Below are positions 1-8,226 of a DNA stretch of 64,000 nt, piece by piece. Made by a program: the position numbers and the translations under genes. Under the pieces are notes generated by a model that searched no databases, was not told the DNA's origin, and worked only from the letters and a program-made list of their open reading frames with translations. The DNA lies in NCBI RefSeq assembly GCF_013362815.1, contig NZ_JABFVK010000013.1, positions 558,001-622,000 on the forward strand, in the 5' to 3' direction. How positions within the stretch are numbered: position 1 is the stretch's first letter; each line of letters starts with the position of its first letter. This DNA comes from Hamadaea sp. GTDB lineage: Bacteria; Actinomycetota; Actinomycetes; Mycobacteriales; Micromonosporaceae.

Positions 1-642
1 GCTGCGCCGGTCCTCACCGACGACAGCCGCCGGGCCAACTTCACCAACGAAGCCGGCGTCGACGGCACCATCCGTTATCTGCGCAACGTCATGGGACTCT
101 GGCTCCTGCAGGAGTGCCTGCGGGATTGGGGCGATCCCGATCTCGGCGAGCTGCTGCGGCAGGCGGGCGGCGTACCGGGGTTGCGGGCGGTGGTGGACGC
201 CGGGGACGCCGTGTTCCTGCCACCCGGGGACATGACCGGCCGGATTCGGGCTGAGTGCGTACGCCGCGGCCAGCGGGCGCCCGAGGGCCCGGCCGAGGTG
301 GTGCGCTGCATCCTGGACAGTCTCGCGCTGGCCCACCGAGCTGCCGTCCACGACGCCCAACGGCTTTCCGGTCAGGCCGTCGACGTCGTGCACATCGTCG
401 GCGGCGGCGCGCGCAACGAGTTGTTGTGTCAGCTGACCGCCGATGCCTGCGGGCTGCCCGTCCTCGCCGGTCCGGTCGAGGCGACCGCGCTGGGCAACGT
501 GCTGATCCAGGCCCGCGCGGTCAGCGGCGAGCCGCTGAGCCTGACCGAGCTGCGCACCCTGGTGCGGACGACCCAGTCCGTACGCCGCTACGAACCGCAG
601 GGCGGCGAAGCTCGCTGGCGCGAGGCGGCCGCCCGGCTCTGA
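1..642 (+). CDS. rhaB: Rhamnulokinase, C-terminal part (cut by window start)
   Basis: L-rhamnulokinase phosphorylates L-rhamnulose with ATP in rhamnose catabolism in the cytoplasm. The reading frame is open from base 1, so the N-terminal half lies upstream of the window; 213 residues are visible. They contain the RhaB-typical stretch around 'NEAGVDGTIRYLRNVMG' and the FGGY-kinase C-terminal signature 'VHIVGGGARN...', followed by the 'GPVEATALGN' segment. It is followed 34 bases later by a YesU-like gene, so it sits in a pectin rhamnogalacturonan utilisation cluster where released rhamnose would be phosphorylated. The family assignment is strong; substrate specificity is inferred from the RhaB-like segments and the context. 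Confidence 0.9.
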   Translation, partial: AAPVLTDDSRRANFTNEAGVDGTIRYLRNVMGLWLLQECLRDWGDPDLGELLRQAGGVPGLRAVVDAGDAVFLPPGDMTGRIRAECVRRGQRAPEGPAEVVRCILDSLALAHRAAVHDAQRLSGQAVDVVHIVGGGARNELLCQLTADACGLPVLAGPVEATALGNVLIQARAVSGEPLSLTELRTLVRTTQSVRRYEPQGGEARWREAAARL

Positions 643-676
643 ACTGTCGCACGCCCCTGAGTTCCGGAGGCGAAAC

Positions 677-1306
677 ATGGTGTACCACAACGCGTTGAGC
701 TCTCCCGCCGACCTCGCGGGCTTCCGGCTGGAGGGCGACGGCGCGCTGTCGTTCCCACGCGGGCGGCTGCGGCTGGAGAGCCTGCGCCCGCCCGAAGACG
801 GCCAGGACGCCAACATAGTCCTGTGGTGCCCGGCGGACTTCGGTCCCGACATCCGGGTGGAGTGGGACTTCTGGCCGATCCACGAGCCCGGGCTCTGCAT
901 CCTGTTCTTCCATGCCCGGGGACGCCAAGGCGAGGACCTGTTCGACCTCAAGCCCCGGACCGGCCCCTACGACCAGTACCACCACGGCGACCTGGACGCG
1001 TACCACGTCTCCTACTACCGCCGGATGTGGCCGTCCGAGCGCCGGCTGCACACCTGTAATCTGCGGAAGAGCTACGGCTTCCACCTGGTGGCGCAGGGGC
1101 CGGACCCGTTGCCGGCGGCGCTGGACGCCCAAGGCCCGTACGCCATGCGCCTCACTGTCCGCAGTGGCGAGGTGACGTTCGAGGTCGCCGACCTGGTCTC
1201 GTTCCGCTGGCGGGACGAGAATCCGCTGGTCGGCGGGAAGATCGGCTTCCGCCAGATGGCCCCCATGATCGGCGAGTATGCCAACCTCCGGGTCACGGAT
1301 CTCTAA
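677..1306 (+). CDS. DUF1961 / YesU-like protein
   Basis: A 209-residue protein with no signal peptide. The 'PIHEPGLCILFFHARG' and 'YHHGDLDAYHVSYYRR' segments are typical of DUF1961, whose Bacillus member YesU lies in the yes rhamnogalacturonan operon and has a concanavalin-like beta-sandwich fold. The biochemical role of the family is not established; a part in handling unsaturated rhamnogalacturonan sugars is inferred from context. The ATG at 677 is preceded by GGAGG at 666-670, which fixes the start. Length fits the family. Confidence 0.8.
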   Translation: MVYHNALSSPADLAGFRLEGDGALSFPRGRLRLESLRPPEDGQDANIVLWCPADFGPDIRVEWDFWPIHEPGLCILFFHARGRQGEDLFDLKPRTGPYDQYHHGDLDAYHVSYYRRMWPSERRLHTCNLRKSYGFHLVAQGPDPLPAALDAQGPYAMRLTVRSGEVTFEVADLVSFRWRDENPLVGGKIGFRQMAPMIGEYANLRVTDL

Positions 1307-1340
1307 CCCTTCTGTGGCGGGGCTCTGAGCATCCAATATG

Positions 1341-1374
1341 GACGTTGACATTGAGACGATTCAAAGCTAACGTC
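1341..1374 (+). promoter_or_regulatory. Sigma-70-type promoter with LacI-type operator in the spacer
   Basis: TTGACA at 1345-1350, a 17-base spacer and TAACGT at 1368-1373 form a near-consensus promoter upstream of the yesL-like and transporter genes. The spacer begins with the imperfect palindrome TTGAGACGATTCAA (1351-1364), which matches the LacI-family consensus TTGAAACGTTTCAA at 12 of 14 bases. The arms GACGTT/AACGTC also flank the promoter. I infer repression by a LacI-family regulator that is not encoded in the window. Confidence 0.65.
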
Positions 1375-1474
1375 ACGCTACCTTTTCCCCCGTAACCTCC
1401 TCGTCACAAGGCAGGTGGCCGGTGCAGCGACATGTTCCTCCGCACGGTCTCGCCCCATCCGATCGGTGGCGGCG

Positions 1475-2101
1475 ATGACCACCTCTGCCTGGTCGGTCCG
1501 GCTTTACGAAGCCACCGACGAACTGCTCTGGTCGATCAAGCTCACCCTGATCTGGCTCCTGTTCACGCTGATCGGCGGCGTGGTGCTGGGAGCCGGGCCG
1601 GCGACGCTCGCGGCGTACACGGTGGCTCGTCGGCACGCTCGAAATGAATCGTTTCATATCTGGCCGGCCTTCACGGCGGCCTACCGCCGCGACTTCGGCC
1701 GCGGTCAGCTGACCGTCCTCCCGCTCGCCGGGGCGGCCTTGTTGCTGGTCACGAACTACCACTACTTCGCCGCCATGGGGCCGGGCGGTTCGCCGGCCCG
1801 GGTCGCCACCGGGGTCGCCCTCGTGCTGCTCCTCGTGGTGGCGGCGTACCTGCTGCCCATGCTCGTCCACTACGACCTGCGGCCCTTCGCGTACCTGCCG
1901 AAGGCGTCGCTGTTCGCCCTCACCCGTCCGGGCGCGTCGGCGTTGCTGCTGCTCGTCCTCTCGGCCCTGGCCTTCGCCGTCCAGCTGTTCCCCCTCCTGG
2001 CGGTCGCGGCGATCGGCGGGTGGATCCAGCTCGACACCTGGCTCTGTCTTCGCTTCTTCGCGGAGAACGAGGCGCGTCTTCAATCGAAAGGACTTTCATG
2101 A
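1475..2101 (+). CDS. YesL-family (DUF624) membrane protein
   Basis: A polytopic membrane protein of about 208 residues with roughly four to five hydrophobic segments and the motif 'GAGPATLAAYTVARRH' common in YesL/DUF624 proteins. YesL homologues accompany lipoprotein-dependent sugar ABC transporters in Firmicutes and actinobacteria; their exact function is unknown. I prefer the ATG at 1475 because residues encoded from an upstream in-frame GTG (1415) are arginine- and serine-rich and not YesL-like, although no strong ribosome site is visible. Its stop overlaps the binding-protein start as ATGA (2098-2101), so translation is probably coupled. Confidence 0.8.
   Translation: MTTSAWSVRLYEATDELLWSIKLTLIWLLFTLIGGVVLGAGPATLAAYTVARRHARNESFHIWPAFTAAYRRDFGRGQLTVLPLAGAALLLVTNYHYFAAMGPGGSPARVATGVALVLLLVVAAYLLPMLVHYDLRPFAYLPKASLFALTRPGASALLLLVLSALAFAVQLFPLLAVAAIGGWIQLDTWLCLRFFAENEARLQSKGLS
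1645..1656. promoter_or_regulatory. Second LacI-type operator-like palindrome, intragenic
   Basis: TGAATCGTTTCA matches the LacI-type half-site arrangement TGAAACGTTTCA at 11 of 12 bases. It lies inside the yesL-like coding region, about 290 bases downstream of the promoter-spacer copy at 1351-1364. An auxiliary operator allowing DNA looping is possible but unproven. Confidence 0.4.
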
Positions 2102-3636
2102 CGAAACCGACTCTGCGGCGCCGGCTTCTCGCGGCCGCGCTCGGGCTGACGAGCGTCCTGGGTGTCGCCGCCTGCGGCGACGAACCGGAGCAGTCGTCGC
2201 TCGACACGATCACCATGATGACCCGGCTCTTCGGCACCGCCCCGGATTCGAACGGGGAGCTGCAGAAGGCCGTGGAGAAGCTGATCGGCAAGAAGCTCGA
2301 CATCTCGTGGGTGCCGAACGCGGACTACACCGACAAGACCAACGTGGTGCTCGCGTCGAACAAGATCCCCGACGTGATGGCCGTGGACGAGAAGTCCCCG
2401 ACGTTCGTGAAGGCCGCCGAGGCCGGCGCGTTCTGGGACCTGACCGGCAAGCTCGACAAGTATCCGAACCTGAAGGCCACGGACAAGCAGGTCGAGCGCA
2501 ACTCCTCGGTCAACGGCAAGGTGTACGGCATCTACCGGATCCGCCCGCTGCTGCGGTCGGCCGTCGTCATCCGCAAGGACTGGCTGGCGAAGGTCGGGCT
2601 GACCGAGCCGCAGTCGGTCGACGACCTCTACAAGATCGCCAAGGCGTTCACCGAGCAGGACCCGGACGGCAACGGCAAGAAGGACACCTACGGCCTCATC
2701 ATCCCGAAGTGGCCCGGAAACTACGCGAGCTCCAGCCCGTACGACGTGCTCGAGACGTGGTTCGGGGCCCCGAACGGCTGGGGCGAGCGCAACGGCAAAC
2801 TCGTGCCGGGCTTCGACACGGAGGAGTTCATCCAGGCCAACCGGGAGCTGCGTAAGTGGATCAGCGAGGGCCTGGTCAACAAGGACTTCGCTACGCTCGA
2901 CAGCGCCAACTGGAACGACCCGTTCGTCCAGGGCAAGGGCGGCATCATCATCGACGTCAACGTCCGGGCGAACCAGCTGATCGACCTGTTCAAGCAGAAG
3001 ACCCCGAACGACTTCGACAAGGTCACCATGGTCGGCAACCTGAAGCGGTCGGACGGCCAGAAGTTCTCCTCCCCGTTCACCGGCTACAACAACGTGCTCG
3101 CGATCTCCAAGCAGCACGTGCGCACCGAGAAGCAGCTCGACGAACTGCTCACCGTGCTGGACAAGCTGGAGTCCAAGGAAGGCTCCGCCCTGCTCAGCAA
3201 CGGCATCGAGGGCCGGAACTACAAGGTCGAGAACGGCAAGGCGGTTCCGATCAACCAGACCGACCCCCAGGTGAAGATCATCCAGAACGACGTGGACAAG
3301 GCGTTCATCCAGCTCGGCACCCGGGCGAGCGTCGGCATCGGCCAGTACGCCCCGGCGTACACCGACGAGGTTTCGCAGAAGCTCTACGACCTGCGCGCCA
3401 CCCTGATGAACGAGGACCTCAAGACGGCGGTCCACAACCCGGCGCTGGCGGTCATCTCGCCGACGCTGGTGCAGAAGGGCGCGACGCTGAACCTCATCAT
3501 CCCGGACGCCCGGATCAAGTTCCTGTCCGGTCAGATCACCGAGGAACAGCTGCGGGCCGAGGTGAAGCGCTGGTACGACAGCGGCGGCACGCAGGTCGCC
3601 CAGGAAACCAACGACCTGGTGTCGAAGCTCAAGTGA
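2098..3636 (+). CDS. Extracellular sugar-binding lipoprotein of ABC importer (LplA/YtcQ-like)
   Basis: A 512-residue family-1-type solute-binding protein. The signal peptide (RRR, then a hydrophobic stretch) ends in the lipobox 'LGVAAC', with the lipidated cysteine at residue 26. The mature part has LplA/YtcQ/YesO-like features such as 'FVKAAEAGAFWDLT', 'YGIYRIRPLL' and 'DLYKIAKAFTEQDPDGNGKKDTYG'. It should capture oligosaccharides outside the cell, most likely rhamnogalacturonan fragments judging from neighbours. The start is ATG 2098, preceded by GAAAGGA; the frame extends further upstream but that extension would overlap yesL and hide the signal peptide. Confidence 0.9.
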   Translation: MTKPTLRRRLLAAALGLTSVLGVAACGDEPEQSSLDTITMMTRLFGTAPDSNGELQKAVEKLIGKKLDISWVPNADYTDKTNVVLASNKIPDVMAVDEKSPTFVKAAEAGAFWDLTGKLDKYPNLKATDKQVERNSSVNGKVYGIYRIRPLLRSAVVIRKDWLAKVGLTEPQSVDDLYKIAKAFTEQDPDGNGKKDTYGLIIPKWPGNYASSSPYDVLETWFGAPNGWGERNGKLVPGFDTEEFIQANRELRKWISEGLVNKDFATLDSANWNDPFVQGKGGIIIDVNVRANQLIDLFKQKTPNDFDKVTMVGNLKRSDGQKFSSPFTGYNNVLAISKQHVRTEKQLDELLTVLDKLESKEGSALLSNGIEGRNYKVENGKAVPINQTDPQVKIIQNDVDKAFIQLGTRASVGIGQYAPAYTDEVSQKLYDLRATLMNEDLKTAVHNPALAVISPTLVQKGATLNLIIPDARIKFLSGQITEEQLRAEVKRWYDSGGTQVAQETNDLVSKLK

Positions 3637-3696
3637 CGGTCTCGGAGGGTCCGGCGCGTCAGCCGGGCCCTCCCCACCCCTCGATGGGAGGCCGCC

Positions 3697-4689
3697 GTGG
3701 CCACCGACCTCGTCCCCGGTGTGACGCCGGAGACCCCGAAGACCAGCCCACCGCCGCCGGACAGCGCGCGACGGCGGCAGCGGGCTCGCACCATCGCGTC
3801 CGCACTGCGGCATCGCTGGCTCTACGTCATGCTGCTGCCCGGCGTGGCGTACTTCCTGGTCTTCAAGTACTGGCCGATGTACGGCCTGCACATCGCGTTC
3901 AAGGAATACCTGCCGTTCCTCGGCTACTCGGGCAGTCCCTGGGTCGGCTTCCAGCAGTTCGAGACGTTGTTCTCCGGGCCGGACTTCGACCGGCTCATGC
4001 TCAACACGCTGATCCTGGCGCTGCTGACGATCGTCTTCGTCTTCCCCGCGCCGATCGTGGTCGCGCTGCTTCTCAACGAGCTGCGTACGGTGTTCGTCAA
4101 GCGCTCGATCCAGTCGCTGATCTACATCCCGCACTTCTTGTCGTGGGCCATCGTGGCCTCGCTGACGTACCTGCTGTTCTCGGTGGACTTCGGGGTGCTC
4201 GCCGGGTTCATCCACAGCATCGTCGGCGGGGAGCAGACCGACTACGTGGCGCAGGAAAGCTGGTTCCGCCCGATCATCGTCCTGCAGCTGCTGTGGAAGC
4301 AGACCGGCTGGGGCACGATCATCTACCTCGCCGCCCTGGCGGGCGTGGACACCCAGCTCTACGAGGCGGCCCGGGTCGACGGCGCGGGCCGGTGGCGGCA
4401 GCTCTGGCACATCACCCTGCCCGCCATCCGGCCGGCGATCGTCGTGATGGCCATCCTGACCTCCGGCCACCTGCTGGACTCCGGATTCGAGCAGATCTGG
4501 CTCATGACGACGTCGCTCAACCGGTCGGTGTCCGAGGTGTTCGACACGTACGTCTACTACATCGGCATCACGCAGGGCGCATACAGCTATTCCACGGCCG
4601 TCGGGCTGTTCAAGGGCGTGATCGGCGTACTGCTGATCGCGGGCTCGAACTGGCTGGCCAAACGACTCGGCCAGCGCGGCCTGTACTGA
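3697..4689 (+). CDS. Sugar ABC transporter permease (LplB-like)
   Basis: A 330-residue inner-membrane permease of the LplB/YtcP-partner type, with a proline-rich cytoplasmic N-terminus, six predicted membrane segments and the 'FKYWPMYGLHIAFKEY' segment typical of the family. The EAA loop that docks the ATPase is visible as 'YEAARVDGAGRWRQLWHITLP'. GTG 3697 is preceded by GGGAGG at 3686-3691. It forms a heterodimer with the next permease. No ATPase gene is present in the window, as in Bacillus systems that share the MsmX ATPase, so a shared ATPase is likely. Confidence 0.9.
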   Translation: MATDLVPGVTPETPKTSPPPPDSARRRQRARTIASALRHRWLYVMLLPGVAYFLVFKYWPMYGLHIAFKEYLPFLGYSGSPWVGFQQFETLFSGPDFDRLMLNTLILALLTIVFVFPAPIVVALLLNELRTVFVKRSIQSLIYIPHFLSWAIVASLTYLLFSVDFGVLAGFIHSIVGGEQTDYVAQESWFRPIIVLQLLWKQTGWGTIIYLAALAGVDTQLYEAARVDGAGRWRQLWHITLPAIRPAIVVMAILTSGHLLDSGFEQIWLMTTSLNRSVSEVFDTYVYYIGITQGAYSYSTAVGLFKGVIGVLLIAGSNWLAKRLGQRGLY

Positions 4690-4702
4690 GGGGACGCCGA
4701 TC

Positions 4703-5623
4703 ATGGCAATCGACAACGTCGCCGGTCCGGCGGCCCAGCGACGCCGCGCGCGGCAGCACGAATCGGTCGGCAGCCGCGTCTTCGACGTCCTCAACGTCGT
4801 CATCCTGACGGCGTTGGCGGCCGTGACCGTCCTGCCGATGCTCTACGTGCTGGCCGGGTCGTTCGCCACCGAGGCGGAGATCGACTCGCGCCCGTTCTTC
4901 CTGTGGCCGCAGCACTTCGCCACGGACGCCTACGACTACATCTTCACCGGTGGGACGTTCGTACGCGCTCTGCTGACGACGATCTGCGTCACCGCGGTGG
5001 GCACCGTCATCCAGGTCGGGCTGACCCTGACGATGGCGTACCCGCTGTCGAAGCGGTTCCTCCCGGGCCGGACGCTGGCCATCAACCTGGTCGTCTTCAC
5101 GCTCGTCTTCAGCGGCGGCATGATCCCGACCTACCTCGTCGTCCGGGACCTCGGCCTGCTCGACAGCTACTGGGCGCTCATACTGCCGCTCGCGATCAAC
5201 CCGTTCTACCTGCTGATCGTCAAGAGCTTCTTCCAGGAGCTCCCGGAGGCGCTGGAAGAGGCGGCCCGGATCGACGGCTGCAACGAGCTCGGGGTGTTCT
5301 GGCGCATCGTCCTGCCGTTGTCCAAACCGGTCATCGCCACGTTCTCGCTCTTCTACGCGGTCGCCATCTGGAACGACTACATGTCGCCGCTGCTCTACAT
5401 CGAAGACGAGCACAAGTGGACGCTCCAGGTCCTGGTCCGCCAGCTCACCGCGCCCAACGCGGACTCGGAGAACGCGCTCAACGCGTTGGAAGGCGCGTTC
5501 TTCCCGCAGCAGGGCGTGAAGTTCGCGATCATCGTGCTCGCGACGCTGCCGATCCTGCTGGTGTATCCGTTCCTGCAGAAGCACTTCGCCAAGGGCGTGC
5601 TGATCGGCTCGGTCAAAGAATGA
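4703..5623 (+). CDS. Sugar ABC transporter permease (LplC/YtcP-like)
   Basis: A 306-residue permease of the MalG/LplC type with six predicted membrane segments. 'FSGGMIPTYLVVRDLGLLDSYWALILP' and the EAA loop 'EEAARIDGCNELGVFWRIVLP' identify it. It lies 13 bases after the first permease, and its stop overlaps the next gene as ATGA (5620-5623), so the importer and the intracellular lyase-like enzyme are translationally coupled. This supports import of oligosaccharides for intracellular cleavage. Confidence 0.9.
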   Translation: MAIDNVAGPAAQRRRARQHESVGSRVFDVLNVVILTALAAVTVLPMLYVLAGSFATEAEIDSRPFFLWPQHFATDAYDYIFTGGTFVRALLTTICVTAVGTVIQVGLTLTMAYPLSKRFLPGRTLAINLVVFTLVFSGGMIPTYLVVRDLGLLDSYWALILPLAINPFYLLIVKSFFQELPEALEEAARIDGCNELGVFWRIVLPLSKPVIATFSLFYAVAIWNDYMSPLLYIEDEHKWTLQVLVRQLTAPNADSENALNALEGAFFPQQGVKFAIIVLATLPILLVYPFLQKHFAKGVLIGSVKE

Positions 5624-8226
5624 GCGGTCCGACGACGGTGTCGTGGTTGGACGGTCCCCGTCGGCACGGCGCCACCTGGGGAGTGCCCTGGCCACGGGGC
5701 ACGGTCGCGGCGGACAGCCGGTTCGCGCTGGCCGACGGCACTCCGGTGCAGAGCTGGGTCACGGCGACGTGGCCCGACGGCTCGGTCAAGTGGTCGGCCC
5801 ACGCCCTTTCCCCAGCCGGTCCGCCGCTTTCGGCGTACCAGTTGATTCCCGGACGCGAACCGAGCGTGCCCCCGGAGCCGGTCTCCGTGCGGGATTCGGA
5901 GGGGGAGGTGCGGGTCGCGACCGGGCCGGTGACCTGGACGTTGCGCGCGCCGTGGGTGATCGCGGCGATCGAGCACGACGGGCGTCCGATCGTGCGCGAG
6001 GTGCGGCCGGTGAGCCTGCGGCAGCACGAGCCCGACGAGGGCGGCAGCCGCGAGCGCGTGCCGGGCACCGGCGTGGTCGAGCAGGTCACGGTGGAGCAGG
6101 ACGGGCCGGTGCGGGCGGTCGTGCGGCTCGACGGACGGCACGGTGACTGGCTGCCGTTCAGCATCCGGCTCTACTTCTATGCCGGGCAGAGCGACGTCCG
6201 GATGGTGCACACGTTCGTGTGGGACGGTGATCCGGAGCGGGACTTCCTTGCCGGCCTGGGCCTGAGCGTGGAGGTCGTCCTGCGCGACCCGCCGCACGAT
6301 CGCCACGTGCGGTTCGCCGGGCCCGAAGGCTTTCTCACCGAGGCGGTTCGCGGGCTCACCGGGCTGCGCCGCGATCCCGGCGAGAGCGCGCGGCAGGCGC
6401 AGATCGCCGGGCGTGCGGTGACCGAGATCGAGCCCGGCGTTGCGGAGTTGCTGGACCTCGTCCCGGTCTGGAACGACTACACGCTGGACCAGACCAGCGC
6501 CGACGGATTCCTGCTGCGCAAACGGACCGCGCCCGGGCATGCCTGGGTCACGATTCCGGCCGGGACCCGTTCGGACGGGTACGCCTATGTCGGCGGTGTG
6601 AGCGGCGGGCTGGGCTTCGGCCTGCGCGACTTCTGGAAGCTGCATCCGACGCGGCTGGACGTGCGCGGCGCGGCGGGTGACGTCGCGACGGCGACGGTGT
6701 GGCTGTGGTCGCCGAGCGCGCCCGCGATGGACCTGCGGTACTGGCACGACGGTCTCGGCCAGGACACGCATGCCGAGCAGCTGCGTGGCCTGGAGATCAC
6801 CTACGAGGACTACGAGCCCGGATTCGGTACGCCGCATGGCATTGCGCGTACGCACGAGCTCAGGTTGCGGGTGTATCCGGCGACTCCGTCGCATGAGGAA
6901 CTGGCCGACGAGGTGGCCGAGCTGAACGCGCCCGGACTGCTGGTCGCCGACCCGGCGCGGTTGCGCGCGGCGAACGTCTTCGGCAGCTGGGCGTTGCCCG
7001 ATCCCCGGCACTCCGACATCGAGGACCGGCTGGACTTCCTCTTCCGGCACTACGCCGATCAGCAGGAACAACGGCGCTGGTACGGGTTCTGGGACTACGG
7101 CGACGTCATGCACACCTACGACGCCGACCGGCACACCTGGCGCTACGACGTCGGCGGGTACGCCTGGGACAACTCGGAACTGTCGCCCGACCTGTGGCTG
7201 TGGTACCAGTTTCTGCGTACCGGGCGGGCGGAGATCTTTCGGTTCGCCGAGGCGATGACTCGCCACACCGGCGAGGTCGACGTCTACCACCTGGGCCGCT
7301 GGCGCGGGCTCGGCACCCGGCACAACGTGCAGCACTGGGGGTGCAGCTGCAAGCAGCTGCGCATCTCCAACGCGGCCTACCGGCGGTTCTACTACTACCT
7401 GACCGCCGACGAGCGTACGGGTGACCTGCTCGACGAGCTGACCGACGCCGAGGCGACCTTCCTCGCGATCGATCCCATCCGCAAGATCCGAGCCGACGCG
7501 TACGCCCCCGACCCGCGCGCGGTCTCCATCGGGCTCGGCACCGACTGGGGCGCGCTCGCCGCCGCCTGGCTGACCCGGTGGGAGCGGCACGGCGACGCCC
7601 AGGCCCGGGATCGGCTGCTCGGCACGATGGCCGGCATCGGTGCGCTGCCGCACGGCTTCCTCACCGGGGAAGCCCTCTTCGACCTGGTCACCGGCGATCT
7701 CCGGGCGGCCCGGCCGGGGATCTCGGTCTCGCATCTGTCGGCCGTCTTCGGGCTGCCCGAGATCATCGCCGAACTGCTGGACCTCGACCTCGGGGTGCCC
7801 GAGTTCGAAGACGCCTGGCTGGCGTACTGCCGGCTCTATCTCGCCTCGCCGGAACAGCAGGCCGCCGCCGTCGGCGCGCCGCTGACCGGCGTCTCCCTCG
7901 TCCAGGCGCACAGCCGCCTGGCCGCGTACGCCGCCGCCCGCACGGGCGACGCCGAGTTGGCCGCCCTCGCCTGGCGCAAGTTCAGCCTCGACGAAGGCGA
8001 CCAGCTCAACACCAACCCACTGCAACGGCAAGCGCAGTGGCAGACCACCCGGATCACCGGCCCGCAAGTGCTCATGCCCGTCACGGAGGCGTCCTTCGTG
8101 AGCACCAACGACGCCGCCCAGTACGGGCTCGCCGCAATCCAGTTGCTCGCGCTCGCCGCGGACAAACGCCCAACTGCATTCGGAGGTCCCGACCCGTGGA
8201 GCCGATCAAACGACGTACCGTCCTAG
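5620..8226 (+). CDS. Exo-rhamnogalacturonan lyase-family / YetA-like protein, cytosolic paralogue
   Basis: An 868-residue protein without signal peptide. Its N-terminus ('VSWLDGPRRHGATWGVPWPRGTV', 'TWPDGSVKWSAHAL') matches the RIFT-barrel N-domain of PcRGLX/YetA-like proteins, a family that includes PL26 exo-rhamnogalacturonan lyase. The middle and C-terminal parts carry 'RWYGFWDYGDVMHTY', 'YAWDNSELSPDLWLWYQFLRTG' and 'RHTGEVDVYHLG', typical of an alpha/alpha-barrel. Start ATG 5620 overlaps the permease stop. It probably cleaves or processes imported rhamnogalacturonan oligosaccharides. It is a close paralogue of the following exported protein. Enzyme activity is inferred, not shown. Confidence 0.8.
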   Translation: MSGPTTVSWLDGPRRHGATWGVPWPRGTVAADSRFALADGTPVQSWVTATWPDGSVKWSAHALSPAGPPLSAYQLIPGREPSVPPEPVSVRDSEGEVRVATGPVTWTLRAPWVIAAIEHDGRPIVREVRPVSLRQHEPDEGGSRERVPGTGVVEQVTVEQDGPVRAVVRLDGRHGDWLPFSIRLYFYAGQSDVRMVHTFVWDGDPERDFLAGLGLSVEVVLRDPPHDRHVRFAGPEGFLTEAVRGLTGLRRDPGESARQAQIAGRAVTEIEPGVAELLDLVPVWNDYTLDQTSADGFLLRKRTAPGHAWVTIPAGTRSDGYAYVGGVSGGLGFGLRDFWKLHPTRLDVRGAAGDVATATVWLWSPSAPAMDLRYWHDGLGQDTHAEQLRGLEITYEDYEPGFGTPHGIARTHELRLRVYPATPSHEELADEVAELNAPGLLVADPARLRAANVFGSWALPDPRHSDIEDRLDFLFRHYADQQEQRRWYGFWDYGDVMHTYDADRHTWRYDVGGYAWDNSELSPDLWLWYQFLRTGRAEIFRFAEAMTRHTGEVDVYHLGRWRGLGTRHNVQHWGCSCKQLRISNAAYRRFYYYLTADERTGDLLDELTDAEATFLAIDPIRKIRADAYAPDPRAVSIGLGTDWGALAAAWLTRWERHGDAQARDRLLGTMAGIGALPHGFLTGEALFDLVTGDLRAARPGISVSHLSAVFGLPEIIAELLDLDLGVPEFEDAWLAYCRLYLASPEQQAAAVGAPLTGVSLVQAHSRLAAYAAARTGDAELAALAWRKFSLDEGDQLNTNPLQRQAQWQTTRITGPQVLMPVTEASFVSTNDAAQYGLAAIQLLALAADKRPTAFGGPDPWSRSNDVPS

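Noticed and set aside
2080-4803. A very long open frame on the minus strand opposite the binding protein and permease genes
   Set aside because: It mirrors the codon pattern of the plus-strand genes, its sequence is Arg/Asp/Val/His-rich without domains, and a well-supported operon lies opposite. The same applies to long antisense frames at 5395-8067, 8223-10676, 17317-19482, 35878-38463 and plus-strand frames at 40040-42484 and 45873-48242.
8196-8226. Frameshift fusion of the two lyase-like genes
   Set aside because: The second gene has its own GGAGG, GTG start and complete Tat signal, so the 31-base overlap is a normal operon junction.
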